From an uncultured Candidatus Melainabacteria bacterium (GTDB lineage: Bacteria > Cyanobacteriota > Vampirovibrionia > Gastranaerophilales > Gastranaerophilaceae), in NCBI GenBank assembly GCA_934717855.1, contig CAKUZI010000012.1, forward strand, positions 1-49,480: a DNA stretch of 49,480 nucleotides, written 5' to 3'. Position 1 is the stretch's first letter; every line of letters starts with the position of its first letter. Positions 31,921 to 41,101 of the stretch are shown here, one piece after another. The notes beneath the pieces were generated by a model. It did not search any database. It was not told where the DNA came from and saw only the letters and a program-made list of their open reading frames with translations. The translations under genes and the position numbers were made by a program.

Positions 31921-34899
31921 TTATGCTGATAATGTAAAGATTTGGTAGATTTCTTCGTCTGAAAGTTCTGTAATAATCTTTTCTCCCTCGTAAACTGCCA
32001 AATCTGCAAGTTCTTTTTTAGCTTTTAACATTTCATCAATTTTTTCTTCAAATGTGCCAAGGGTAATCATTCTATGAACCATAACGTTTTTGTCTTGACC
32101 TATACGATAAGTTCTGTCTGTAGCTTGATCTTCCACCGCAGGGTTCCACCACAAATCGTAATGTATTACGTTGGTTGCACTTGTCAAGTTTAACCCTGTA
32201 CCACCGGCTTTCAAAGATAATACCATAATTTTTGCATCTTCTTCTGTTTGAAAACGATTAATCAAGTCTTCACGCTGAGGAACTGTCAAAGAACCGTGGA
32301 AGAATAGCGGATCGGTATTGCATTCATTCGCAATAACTTTGCATAAAATGTCACCCATTTCTTTATATTGAGTAAAGATTAGAGTTTTTTCGTCATTCGC
32401 TAAGATGCTTTCAATTGTAGAAATACACTTATCCATTTTCCCAGAAGCTTCTCTACTCATATCTCCACCTTTTAAGAATTGGTAAGGATGGTTACAAATT
32501 TGTTTCAACGCAGTAATAAGTTTGAAAATATTTCCACGTCTGTTTACACCGGTAAAGCCAGAAATTTTTTCCATCATTTCATTAAGAGTTTTTTCATAAA
32601 GAACTGCTTGAGGTTTAGACAAATAACAATAATCGTTGATAACCATTTTTTCCGGCAAATCAGTAATAACGTGTTTATCTGTTTTCAAACGTCTCAAAAC
32701 GAATGGTGAAACAGACATCTTGAGTTTTCCTGCTCTAGAATTTTCTTTAAATCTTTCAATAGGTATTGCATAACTCTTTTGGAATTCTCTTAAAGAGCCT
32801 AAATATCCTTGATTGATAAAGTCAAAAATTGACCACAATTCAGTTAATCTGTTTTCAACCGGAGTACCTGTCATTGCGATTTTAACATCTGATTTCAACA
32901 TTTTTATTGCAAGAGTTTGAGCTGTATCAGGATTTTTGATGTTTTGAGCTTCATCGACAATAATCATTCCCCACTGATTTTTCTTCAACTCTTCAATATC
33001 AATACGCATAATAGCATATGTTGTAAGAATTACATCATGTTTTAATTCTAACTTTCTTTCTGCTCCATGATAAATTACGGCATCAAGGTTTGGAGCAAAC
33101 ATTTGAAGTTCTTTCATCCAGTTACCCATTAAGGTAGTCGGGCAAATAACAAGAACAGGTTTATCAAGTTTGTTTTCTTCTTTCATTTTTAGAATTAAAC
33201 TTATAACTTGAATTGTCTTACCTAAGCCCATATCATCAGCCATACAAGCCCCAAAACCTTTTGAAATGTTTGTCCATAGCCATTTCAAACCAGTCATTTG
33301 GTAAGGTCTTAATTCACCTTTCAAAGTTTGTGGAGGAGTAACTTCAACCGGTTTATTAAAGTCTTGAATAACTTTCGCAAATGCTTCATCGTAGTCAAAG
33401 TCATACTGAGCTAATTGACCGGACATTGAGGCATGAATAAGTTCCATTCTTGACATTGATTTGAAATTAGCTTTTGCAAGCTGTTCAAATAACTTTTTAG
33501 TATCTTCTTGGTCAATAAGAACATATTTATTTTTATACTTAATTAGACCGTTTTGTCCCTCAATAAGCTTATTAAACTCCTCAACTGACAATTTTTCATT
33601 TCCAATAGCAATTTCATATTTAAAATCTAAAATATCATCAAGAGAAATCTTAGAGCTTGAATTGTTGTTAAAAATGTCTGCCAAATCTTTTGAACGAGAT
33701 GTTTTTACTCTTGCATTGATAGAAGCCCTTGGTACAACAATATTTGTAAGTTCTTTTGGTAAGATAACTTCAATCTGAGCTTTTTGAAGATAATAAGCTG
33801 TTTGAGTAATAATTTTGTAAACCTGATTTAAGTCTAAGTCAAGATATAATTTGTCTTCATCCTCAAATAAATCTTCCAGTTCGGGCATATAACGAATTGC
33901 ATAATTTAATTGTTTTTCAACAATTCTGGCAATATCAGAAGAATTAGCATCAAATACAGTTTCTTCTGTGTAAAGTTTATCAATCAAGACATCTTCGTTA
34001 GTTTTACGGTTTTTGATATAAACTTTTAATCTAAATAATTCTTTATCCTCGATTTTTTCAATTTTGAAGAATGGAATGACATCGTATTTGCCTAAATATA
34101 ATTCATCAAACCATTGAGCAAGGCTCTCTGCTATATCTTTTCCTTTCATAACAGAGCGTTGTTCGAGGTCTTTAATCATATAGGTTCCGGATTTTACATC
34201 TTTAAACTTATATGCCTTTATATTTAAGAATTTATAAATAACATAATTTAAGTAGTTATAAATAAAATCATTTACGAAATTTTTTGGTTTTCCGCCTTTT
34301 ATAAACAAGTTTTCCGGAACACATTCTTCAAACTGATTAATTATTCTTGCCAATTGCTTTGAATTAATAATCGGTTCATATACAATTCGAAACATGGTTC
34401 CGCGTTTTTTTATGGTTGGAATGAAATACAATTTTTCAATTAATTTCATTACGAAATAAGTAAGCTTGTTCAAATAAATAAATGTTGGAGTCAATGATTC
34501 AATATCAACAACGTTGCCAAATCCTCCAAAATAATCCATCACTAAATCTAAGCTCATTGCATATCCGACTTTATCATCCATAACTTCTGATTTAAAGCGG
34601 AACAAAGAACCTTTAGATTTTAAATAATATTGGAAATTATTTGTCGGAGTAACAAAAAAGGACAATTTATCATTATTGTTTACAAGAAAGAAATCAGTAT
34701 TTCTTGTCGGAGCGTTCGGACTTAAGAAAACTCCCTCGAATTCATCTTCAACTGTCTGATAAATCAAACTTAAAGTATACCTAAAATCCTTATTTTTAAA
34801 CCCCTCCGGATTTTCAGAAAGATTGAAAAATAATTCATCTACGTTATTCTTTTTAAATGAAAAATCTATATCTAGTGCTTTGTTATCAGTGTTTGTCAT
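31921..34899 (-). CDS. SNF2-family helicase/ATPase
   Basis: A 992-residue DNA translocase of superfamily 2. The C-terminal 480 residues form the motor: motif I DDMGLGKTIQ, motif Ia CPTTLMGNW, motif II VDEAQN (DEAQ rather than DEAH), motif III MTGTPVENRL, motif V GGTGLNLTSATNVIHYD and motif VI DRTYRIGQ. The N-terminal half is not recognised in detail; it may be a bacterial SNF2 accessory region. AAAAGGA precedes the start. Likely role in chromatin-like remodelling, transcription recycling or repair cannot be separated. Confidence 0.92.
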   Translation of the reverse strand: MTNTDNKALDIDFSFKKNNVDELFFNLSENPEGFKNKDFRYTLSLIYQTVEDEFEGVFLSPNAPTRNTDFFLVNNNDKLSFFVTPTNNFQYYLKSKGSLFRFKSEVMDDKVGYAMSLDLVMDYFGGFGNVVDIESLTPTFIYLNKLTYFVMKLIEKLYFIPTIKKRGTMFRIVYEPIINSKQLARIINQFEECVPENLFIKGGKPKNFVNDFIYNYLNYVIYKFLNIKAYKFKDVKSGTYMIKDLEQRSVMKGKDIAESLAQWFDELYLGKYDVIPFFKIEKIEDKELFRLKVYIKNRKTNEDVLIDKLYTEETVFDANSSDIARIVEKQLNYAIRYMPELEDLFEDEDKLYLDLDLNQVYKIITQTAYYLQKAQIEVILPKELTNIVVPRASINARVKTSRSKDLADIFNNNSSSKISLDDILDFKYEIAIGNEKLSVEEFNKLIEGQNGLIKYKNKYVLIDQEDTKKLFEQLAKANFKSMSRMELIHASMSGQLAQYDFDYDEAFAKVIQDFNKPVEVTPPQTLKGELRPYQMTGLKWLWTNISKGFGACMADDMGLGKTIQVISLILKMKEENKLDKPVLVICPTTLMGNWMKELQMFAPNLDAVIYHGAERKLELKHDVILTTYAIMRIDIEELKKNQWGMIIVDEAQNIKNPDTAQTLAIKMLKSDVKIAMTGTPVENRLTELWSIFDFINQGYLGSLREFQKSYAIPIERFKENSRAGKLKMSVSPFVLRRLKTDKHVITDLPEKMVINDYCYLSKPQAVLYEKTLNEMMEKISGFTGVNRRGNIFKLITALKQICNHPYQFLKGGDMSREASGKMDKCISTIESILANDEKTLIFTQYKEMGDILCKVIANECNTDPLFFHGSLTVPQREDLINRFQTEEDAKIMVLSLKAGGTGLNLTSATNVIHYDLWWNPAVEDQATDRTYRIGQDKNVMVHRMITLGTFEEKIDEMLKAKKELADLAVYEGEKIITELSDEEIYQIFTLSA

Positions 34900-34934
34900 A
34901 ATTGTCCTTTTTACTTAGAGAATAGTGATAAGTG

Positions 34935-34986
34935 AGTAGTGAATAGTTCTTATCAAAATGAAATGAACCACTCACTATTCACTACT
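34935..34986. repeat. 13-bp inverted repeat with tandem sub-units
   Basis: AGTAGTGAATAGT (34935-34947) and its exact complement (34974-34986) enclose 26 bp. Both arms are flanked by related AGTGA/TCACT words. It fills the 97-bp gap between the SNF2 start and the gpmI end. No T run follows, so a terminator is not obvious. Confidence 0.6.
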
Positions 34987-34996
34987 TACCACTCAC

Positions 34997-36523
34997 CTAT
35001 TTTATTAACGACTCACAGTCCATTTCCGCCGGCTTTTCAATGCCCAATAATTGCAAAACAGTTGGGGCGATGTTGCATAAAGCTCCGTCTTCTTTTAATT
35101 GCATATCTTTTGGAGCATTAATTAATACAAATGGAACTTTGTTTGTTGTGTGTGCTGTTTGAGGTTTACCTGTTTCAGGATTAACCATAACTTCTGAGTT
35201 GCCGTGATCAGCTGTTAATAACATTGTTACGTCGTTTTTAACACAAGCATCAGCAATTTTGCCAACACATTCATCAACTACGTGACATGCTTTTTCTGCA
35301 GCTTCAATTACACCGGTATGACCAACCATATCAGGGTTCGCAAAGTTAACCAAAACAAATCCGTATTCAGGGTTTTCAACAGCTTTTAAAACATTTTCAC
35401 AAACTTCAGGAGCGCTCATTTCTGGTTGTAAGTCATAAGTCGCAACTTTTGGAGATGGAACTAAAACTCTTGTTTCGTGAGGCTGAGGCTCATCAATACC
35501 ACCATTAAAGAAGAAAGTAATGTGAGCATATTTTTCTGTTTCGGCTGTTCTAAATTGATGAACACCATTCGCTTCTAAAACATCACCAAGGATATTTACT
35601 AAATGTTCTTTAGGAAATGCCACTGGGAATGTAAAATCTTCATTATAGCTTGTCATTGTTACATAGCAAAGATTTTTAAGAACTTTTTTTCTTTCAAAAC
35701 CGTCAAAATCTTTAAAGTTAAGTGCTTTTGAAACTTCACGAGCTCTGTCAGGTCTAAAGTTAATGAAAATAACCGAATCATTGTCATGAATTCTTGATTC
35801 TTCGCCACCTATAACTGTAGGAAGAACAAATTCATCGTTATCCCCTCTTGCATAAGAAGCTTTAACCCCTTCACAAGCGGAAGTGGCATGTTCGCCCTCT
35901 CCTAACAACAATGCGTTGTAGCCTTTTTCAACTCTGTCCCAACGATTGTCTCTATCCATAATATAAAATCTGCCGATAATTGTTGCAACTTGAGGCAAAC
36001 CATATTTTTTCAATTCATCTTCAACCGGTTGTAAAAATGTGCAAGCACTTTGAGGAGGAGTATCTCTACCATCCAAAAATGCATGTACGTAAACCTTTTT
36101 TAAACCGTTTTCAGCAGCCATTTTAATCAAAGCTAACAAATGATCTAAAGAAGAATGAACTCCACCGGTTGAAACAAGCCCGAAAATATGTAAAGCAGAA
36201 TTATTTTCTTTAGCATGGTTCATAGCCATCAAGAATTTTTCGTTTTTGAAGAAAGAACCATCTTTAATAGCTCTGTTAATTCTTGACAAATCTTGGTGAA
36301 CAACGCGTCCTGCTCCCAAATTTAAGTGTCCAACTTCACTGTTTCCCATTTGACCGTCAGGCAAACCAACGTATTGTCCGTCAGCATGGATTGAAATTGT
36401 TGGATATTCTTTTTCTAATCTATCTACATTAACTGGATGTGCAAGCTTTGTTGCGTCAAATTCAGGATGATTTTTGCTAATTCCCCAACCATCCATAATA
36501 CATAATAATACTCTCTTTGTCAT
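34997..36523 (-). CDS. gpmI: 2,3-bisphosphoglycerate-independent phosphoglycerate mutase
   Basis: Interconverts 3- and 2-phosphoglycerate in glycolysis with a Mn-dependent phosphatase-like site. The 508-residue protein shows MDGWG near the start, the phospho-Ser in MGNSEVGHLNLGAGR, HAFLDGRDTPP, INFRPDRARE and TADHGNSEVM. Full length. AGAGGGATAAAATT precedes the ATG. Confidence 0.97.
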   Translation of the reverse strand: MTKRVLLCIMDGWGISKNHPEFDATKLAHPVNVDRLEKEYPTISIHADGQYVGLPDGQMGNSEVGHLNLGAGRVVHQDLSRINRAIKDGSFFKNEKFLMAMNHAKENNSALHIFGLVSTGGVHSSLDHLLALIKMAAENGLKKVYVHAFLDGRDTPPQSACTFLQPVEDELKKYGLPQVATIIGRFYIMDRDNRWDRVEKGYNALLLGEGEHATSACEGVKASYARGDNDEFVLPTVIGGEESRIHDNDSVIFINFRPDRAREVSKALNFKDFDGFERKKVLKNLCYVTMTSYNEDFTFPVAFPKEHLVNILGDVLEANGVHQFRTAETEKYAHITFFFNGGIDEPQPHETRVLVPSPKVATYDLQPEMSAPEVCENVLKAVENPEYGFVLVNFANPDMVGHTGVIEAAEKACHVVDECVGKIADACVKNDVTMLLTADHGNSEVMVNPETGKPQTAHTTNKVPFVLINAPKDMQLKEDGALCNIAPTVLQLLGIEKPAEMDCESLIK

Positions 36524-36597
36524 AATTTTATCCCTCTATTTATATTCTGCACTTGAAGAAATTTTAGCAGGAACATAATCCAAAAACAAGAGAAAAA

Positions 36598-38130
36598 TCA
36601 TTCACCTTTTAACAATTTTTGATTTTCTTTTATCAAAAACTCTTTTCCTGGACGAATTTCAAGAAAATCCCATGGTAATTCGCTATCAAGAGAATAGTTT
36701 TCATATGCAAAACGCTCTGTATCTATATTATATTTTTTAGCAGAAGCTTTGAATGCTCCTAGTTTACCGCCTTGTTTATAAACTTCAATTAAAAAATCGG
36801 TTAAAGAGGCATCACCTCTTGATAATACTGCTTGCCAATAATCCCACTTTATACTTGAGACATGGGCAGTAATCCCGATTTTTCTTAACTCTTTTAATAA
36901 ATATGAACTCTTTTTTTCTAAAGATTTGCTATCTTCTCTTCCACACCATTGAAAAGGTGTGTGAGGCTTAGGAACAAAAGATGAAAATCCAAAAGATATA
37001 TCAAACCCTTTATTCTCTTTTTTTACACGCTTTGCAAGTTCAACAATTGCCTCTAAATCTTCTTGAGTTTCAGTCGGAATACCAATCATTCCATAGAATT
37101 TAAACCCTTTTAAACCATTATCACGAGCAATTTTTACTGCATTAAAAATTTGTTCTTCTGTTAAATTTTTATTGATAACTTTTCGTAAACGTTCACTTCC
37201 TGCTTCAATTGCAAGTGTAGAATTTTTCTGACCTGTAGCCACAAGAGTTTTTACGACATCTGGAGTAATTGCATCCACACGTAAAGAAGAAACGCTCATT
37301 TCTATATTCTGTCCACCTTGAACTTTATCATGAATATACCGGCAAACATCGTGAAAATGAGGATGTGCACTTATTTGAGCTCCTAATAATGCGATTTTAT
37401 TAGTATTTTGCAAACCTAAATCAATAACTTGTTTTAATGTCTCAAACGGAATACTTCTTAATGGCAGATTAAGATATGAAGCAAGGCAAAAACCACAACG
37501 ATTTGCACATCCGCGAGTCATTTCGATAATAAAAGTATTTGGGAAAAAAGCTTCTTCTGTCAAAATTGGAGTATAAATACATTCGGAAAGCTTTTTAGTA
37601 TGTTTTACAACCTTTTTAGGATATTTTGGAACATAAACACCCTCTATCTCAGATAGTTCTTTTAAAATTTCATCTTTAGATTTATATTTGTTGGCTTTGC
37701 AACACCTAACAACTTCTAAATTTACATCTTCTCCATCTCCAATTATAAAAAAATCAAAAATTTCTTTATATGGTTCTGGGTTTGAGCTAACTACAGGCCC
37801 GCCTGCAAATATAAGAGGTTTGTCTTCTCTATCACTTGATTTTAGGGGAATGTTATATTTTTCAAGCATTTTAAAGATTTCTAAAAAATCTAAATCAAAT
37901 GAAAATGAAAAAGCAATTAAATTTACCTCATCCGGTCTGAATTGAGTTTTTTCTGTATCTGAACAAACTCTTTCTATACTAATATCTTCAACTTCATCAA
38001 TTGTCTTAAACATCCATAAATACCCCAAAGACGCCATAGAAAAAGAATAAATAGCCGGAAAAGCCATCCACATTTTATATTCAGAAGTATTTATTGAGTT
38101 ATAAAGATATTTTTCAGGCATCTTCTTCAT
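36598..38130 (-). CDS. Radical SAM protein with B12-binding-like N-terminus
   Basis: A 510-residue protein. The first 180 residues resemble the cobalamin-binding-like region of B12-radical SAM proteins (NLIAFSFSFDLDFLEIFKML, FAGGPVVSSNPEPY, FIIGDGED). The radical SAM core has RGCANRCGFC (C-x3-C-x2-C) and later ESGS-like IEAGSERLR and GFKFYGMIGIPTET. It looks like the TIGR03960-type family of unknown substrate. Its start overlaps the end of the permease gene by 17 bp. Confidence 0.85.
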   Translation of the reverse strand: MKKMPEKYLYNSINTSEYKMWMAFPAIYSFSMASLGYLWMFKTIDEVEDISIERVCSDTEKTQFRPDEVNLIAFSFSFDLDFLEIFKMLEKYNIPLKSSDREDKPLIFAGGPVVSSNPEPYKEIFDFFIIGDGEDVNLEVVRCCKANKYKSKDEILKELSEIEGVYVPKYPKKVVKHTKKLSECIYTPILTEEAFFPNTFIIEMTRGCANRCGFCLASYLNLPLRSIPFETLKQVIDLGLQNTNKIALLGAQISAHPHFHDVCRYIHDKVQGGQNIEMSVSSLRVDAITPDVVKTLVATGQKNSTLAIEAGSERLRKVINKNLTEEQIFNAVKIARDNGLKGFKFYGMIGIPTETQEDLEAIVELAKRVKKENKGFDISFGFSSFVPKPHTPFQWCGREDSKSLEKKSSYLLKELRKIGITAHVSSIKWDYWQAVLSRGDASLTDFLIEVYKQGGKLGAFKASAKKYNIDTERFAYENYSLDSELPWDFLEIRPGKEFLIKENQKLLKGE

Positions 38131-39163
38131 TCTCTTTTAATTTTAAATTAATTGGGTTTAAATATAATTCGTCAATCAATACACAAACAGTTGCGGCGAT
38201 AGCCGGTGACAGAATTACACCCCAAAAACCCAAGAATTGTTCTGCTAAAAACAATGCTAAAAATATCATTAACGGATGTAATTCCATAAGTTTTCCAAAT
38301 AATATCGGTCTTATAACATAATTCGAAATTTGTTGAACCGCAATAAAACCTATAATTATCAATATTATTTTAACCAATCCAACAGGATATGCAACCAAGA
38401 TAATTATAGTCAATGCAATTGTTGGTCCTAAAATAGGAACAATATCTAACAAACCTGAAATAAGTCCCAAAAGAGTAGCATATTCCACCCCAAACAAAAC
38501 TAAAACAACCGAAATCATTATTCCAACAGTAGCCATGGAAATTATTTGAGCTCTAACATATCCACCAACCTTATTGCTTATATTACTCAAAATTTCGTTT
38601 GCTTTATCTTTTAAATCAGGAGGGAAAAATTCTAAAAATTTTTGTTTTAAATATGTTTTATCAACCAAAATGTAATAAACAATCATTGTTAAAGCTACAG
38701 AAATCATAACTAATTGAAATACTGTAACCGTAAAATTCCACGATTGATTAACAACACCTTGAGCAAAAACAGATGAATTTCCAAGAATATTACTTGTATC
38801 AATCATGTCTGGTAATTTATGCCCATAAATTTTTGTGTTCATGAAAAATGTACTAAAATCATTGATTTTTTCAGGCATTGTGATCAGAAAATTTTTAATT
38901 TCTTTATAAGCAACAAATGCAATCGGAATAAATAATGCTATAATAGCTGTTATAGAGCCAAATAACACAGCCGAAACAGCTGTTGTTCGATTTTTAGTTT
39001 TTAGCATAAGTTTACCAACAAATGGATTAAGAGCGCAGGCTATAACATAAGCTCCAAAAAACAACATTAAAATCCCAATTGTTTTAGGCAACATTAGTAA
39101 AAGAACAATAACAAGTATTGTAAATATAATATTCTTGGTAGTCCAAAATCTTTTTTTAAGCAT
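38114..39163 (-). CDS. AI-2E family transporter (PerM-like)
   Basis: A 349-residue membrane protein with about eight helices. The C-terminal block LLGLISGLLDIVPILGPTIAL followed by RPILFGKLMELHPLMIFLALF is the family's hallmark. Members export autoinducer-2 or act as Na+/H+ antiporters; which applies is not visible. AAGGGGATATTTT precedes the start. Confidence 0.9.
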   Translation of the reverse strand: MLKKRFWTTKNIIFTILVIVLLLMLPKTIGILMLFFGAYVIACALNPFVGKLMLKTKNRTTAVSAVLFGSITAIIALFIPIAFVAYKEIKNFLITMPEKINDFSTFFMNTKIYGHKLPDMIDTSNILGNSSVFAQGVVNQSWNFTVTVFQLVMISVALTMIVYYILVDKTYLKQKFLEFFPPDLKDKANEILSNISNKVGGYVRAQIISMATVGIMISVVLVLFGVEYATLLGLISGLLDIVPILGPTIALTIIILVAYPVGLVKIILIIIGFIAVQQISNYVIRPILFGKLMELHPLMIFLALFLAEQFLGFWGVILSPAIAATVCVLIDELYLNPINLKLKENEEDA

Positions 39164-39355
39164 AAAATATCCCCTTTTATGTTTTTGATTATATCAAGAA
39201 AAGAATGTTTAGGCAATTATTAAATAGGATATGATTAAAAAGTATATAATGCTTATGTAAAGAATTGTTAACAAAATTATTAAAAATACGCAATTTATCC
39301 TTGAAAAAATACTTTATATAATTACGAGGACTAAAAAAACAAGAGGATTGTAATC

Positions 39356-39904
39356 ATGGGTTTCTTAATGGGTGCCTACGGCAAACTTATGGCCGGAAAG
39401 TACCTCCGAAATTTACAATATGAGTTGATGAACGTAACTAGTCAGCATCGAAAAGTTGCCAGACAACTTGGCGACATGCAAAAAATGATGTCTAGTCAAA
39501 AACGTAACATGCAAGCAATGTTGCAATCCCAAATGCAGTATGGGCAGATGGGACTGATGTCTGCATTATTCCCAGGCATGGCTCAGAATGGAATGAATCC
39601 ATTAGGTTTTGCTGCAATGGCTCAAAATGGTCAATTTGATCAACAATCTTATATGTACTATACATCCGAACAACAGAAAATGCAACAACAGTTTGCCATG
39701 GCAAACAACATGTGGGAAAATATGTTTGAAATGCAACAAGAATCAATGCTTCAACCACTAAAAGATTTGGAAGAAGATCTGCAAATACAAAAAGATAATT
39801 TAGAATCAAGAATCAAAGTAGCAGAAACAGAGTACAATGCATACAAGGAAGAAGAAAAAGCCGGTGCTCAAAACTTGAAACCGGAAATAACCGGACAAGG
39901 TTAA
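39356..39904 (+). CDS. Met/Gln-rich coiled-coil hypothetical protein
   Basis: An unrecognised 182-residue protein: a Gly/Tyr start (MGFLMGAYGKLMAGKYLRNL), a first helix region, a Met/Gln-rich middle (QSQMQYGQMGLMSALFPGMA; MQQQFAMANNMWENMF) and a C-terminal coiled coil (LEEDLQIQKDNLESRIKVAE). No membrane helix or signal. GAGGATTGTAATC precedes the ATG. It is monocistronic with a hairpin after it. A secreted or structural filament-like role is possible, but this is only suggested by composition. Confidence 0.75.
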   Translation: MGFLMGAYGKLMAGKYLRNLQYELMNVTSQHRKVARQLGDMQKMMSSQKRNMQAMLQSQMQYGQMGLMSALFPGMAQNGMNPLGFAAMAQNGQFDQQSYMYYTSEQQKMQQQFAMANNMWENMFEMQQESMLQPLKDLEEDLQIQKDNLESRIKVAETEYNAYKEEEKAGAQNLKPEITGQG

Positions 39905-39929
39905 TAGACAATAAACTAATAACAAATAT

Positions 39930-39963
39930 AAGAGGCTCTCCAATCGAGAGCCTCTTATTTATT
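39930..39963 (+). terminator. Hairpin terminator between convergent genes
   Basis: A perfect 11-bp stem (39930-39940 with 39946-39956), loop CAATC, then ATTTATT. The T run is short, so efficiency is uncertain. Confidence 0.65.
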
Positions 39964-39985
39964 AAATAATAAGTAATATTATAGC

Positions 39986-40927
39986 CTATTCACTTACAAT
40001 TTGAGCGCCTTGAGGTTCCACAGGCAAGGTCATTACATTTACCTTGACATTCATTTCTTCCCAAGTTTCTTTTACAATTGACTTAATTCTGTCTAAATCG
40101 TTTTTCTGTGAAATAACAATAATAGATGGGCCTGCTCCACTAAGAACACAACCTAAGACATTTTCTTCATGTTTTAAGTTTTCCAATATTTTGTCTAAAC
40201 CTGGAACAAGTTTCATTCTATAAGGTTGGTGCAGTTTGTCTTGTAATGCAGATTTCATAAGCTCTGCATCTTTAGTGTTTACAGCTTCTACAAACATTGC
40301 AAGTCGTTTTGCATTAAATACTGCATCTTCCATTGGAACTTCTTTAGGTAAAACAGAACGAGAAATATCCGTAGAAAGTTCATAATCCGGAACACAAACA
40401 GTAATATTCCACTCTTCAGGCCAATTTAATTTGCGATAAAGAATAGAACCGTCATCTTCTTGAGATGTTAAGCAAAGTCCGCCAATTATAGCCGGAGTAA
40501 CGTTATCAGGGTGTCCCTCAACTTCAGTAGCAATTGATAAAAGAGCAACTTCATCAGCCGGTTGACCTAAAAGTTCATTCGCGGCTAAAAGCCCACCGAC
40601 AATAACGGAAGCACTGCTTCCAAGACCTCTTGCTATTGGAATTTGCGATTGAACAGTGATCTTTAATTCACTTGGTGTTTGACCGATTGAGTTATATAAA
40701 AGCTCAACAGCTTTATAAATAATACTGGTTTCATCAAGTGGAATATGTTCAAAAATTAAGTCCTCGCTTGATGAAGCATCATTGATTGCATTAATTTCTA
40801 TTCCAGTACCGGGAAGAACAGTTTCTTCGATGGTAATTGTATTGTAAATAGGCAAAGCCATACCCAAACAATCAAATCCTGGTCCTAAATTCGCCGTAGT
40901 TGCCGGCACTTTTACACTTATTTTCAT
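39986..40927 (-). CDS. thrB: Homoserine kinase
   Basis: GHMP-family kinase that phosphorylates homoserine for threonine synthesis. The 313-residue protein has PATTANLGPGFDCLGMAL, the phosphate loop IPIARGLGSSASVIVGGL and the C-terminal LGCVLSGAGPSIIVIS. GAGGGAAAT precedes the ATG. No other threonine gene is adjacent. Confidence 0.96.
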   Translation of the reverse strand: MKISVKVPATTANLGPGFDCLGMALPIYNTITIEETVLPGTGIEINAINDASSSEDLIFEHIPLDETSIIYKAVELLYNSIGQTPSELKITVQSQIPIARGLGSSASVIVGGLLAANELLGQPADEVALLSIATEVEGHPDNVTPAIIGGLCLTSQEDDGSILYRKLNWPEEWNITVCVPDYELSTDISRSVLPKEVPMEDAVFNAKRLAMFVEAVNTKDAELMKSALQDKLHQPYRMKLVPGLDKILENLKHEENVLGCVLSGAGPSIIVISQKNDLDRIKSIVKETWEEMNVKVNVMTLPVEPQGAQIVSE

Positions 40928-40940
40928 ATTTCCCTCATTT

Positions 40941-40980
40941 TATAATACCAGTATTATACCAAAAACATTAAAAAAGGCAA
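40941..40980 (-). promoter_or_regulatory. Candidate thrB promoter on a palindrome
   Basis: TATAATAC and GTATTATA (40941-40948, 40951-40958) form an 8-bp palindrome. On the minus strand TATAAT (40958-40953) has TTGCCT 16 bp upstream (40980-40975). The palindrome may simply be two back-to-back -10 boxes or an operator. Confidence 0.45.
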
Positions 40981-41055
40981 AAATGAAGATTTTTGAAGAA
41001 TTTGAACTTTTTAATATATGGCGTAAAATAAGATATAGAGAGATTTTTCGACTAA

Positions 41056-41101
41056 TCATTCTGAGAAAATAGCGAAAAATCATAGAAAACCCTCAGAATG
41101 A
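41056..41101. repeat. Palindromic intergenic repeat, copy 1
   Basis: TCATTCTGAG (41056-41065) and its complement CTCAGAATGA (41092-41101) enclose 26 bp. The same arms occur at 49353-49403. The right arm contains the ATG at 41098 that opens the next coding frame. Confidence 0.75.
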
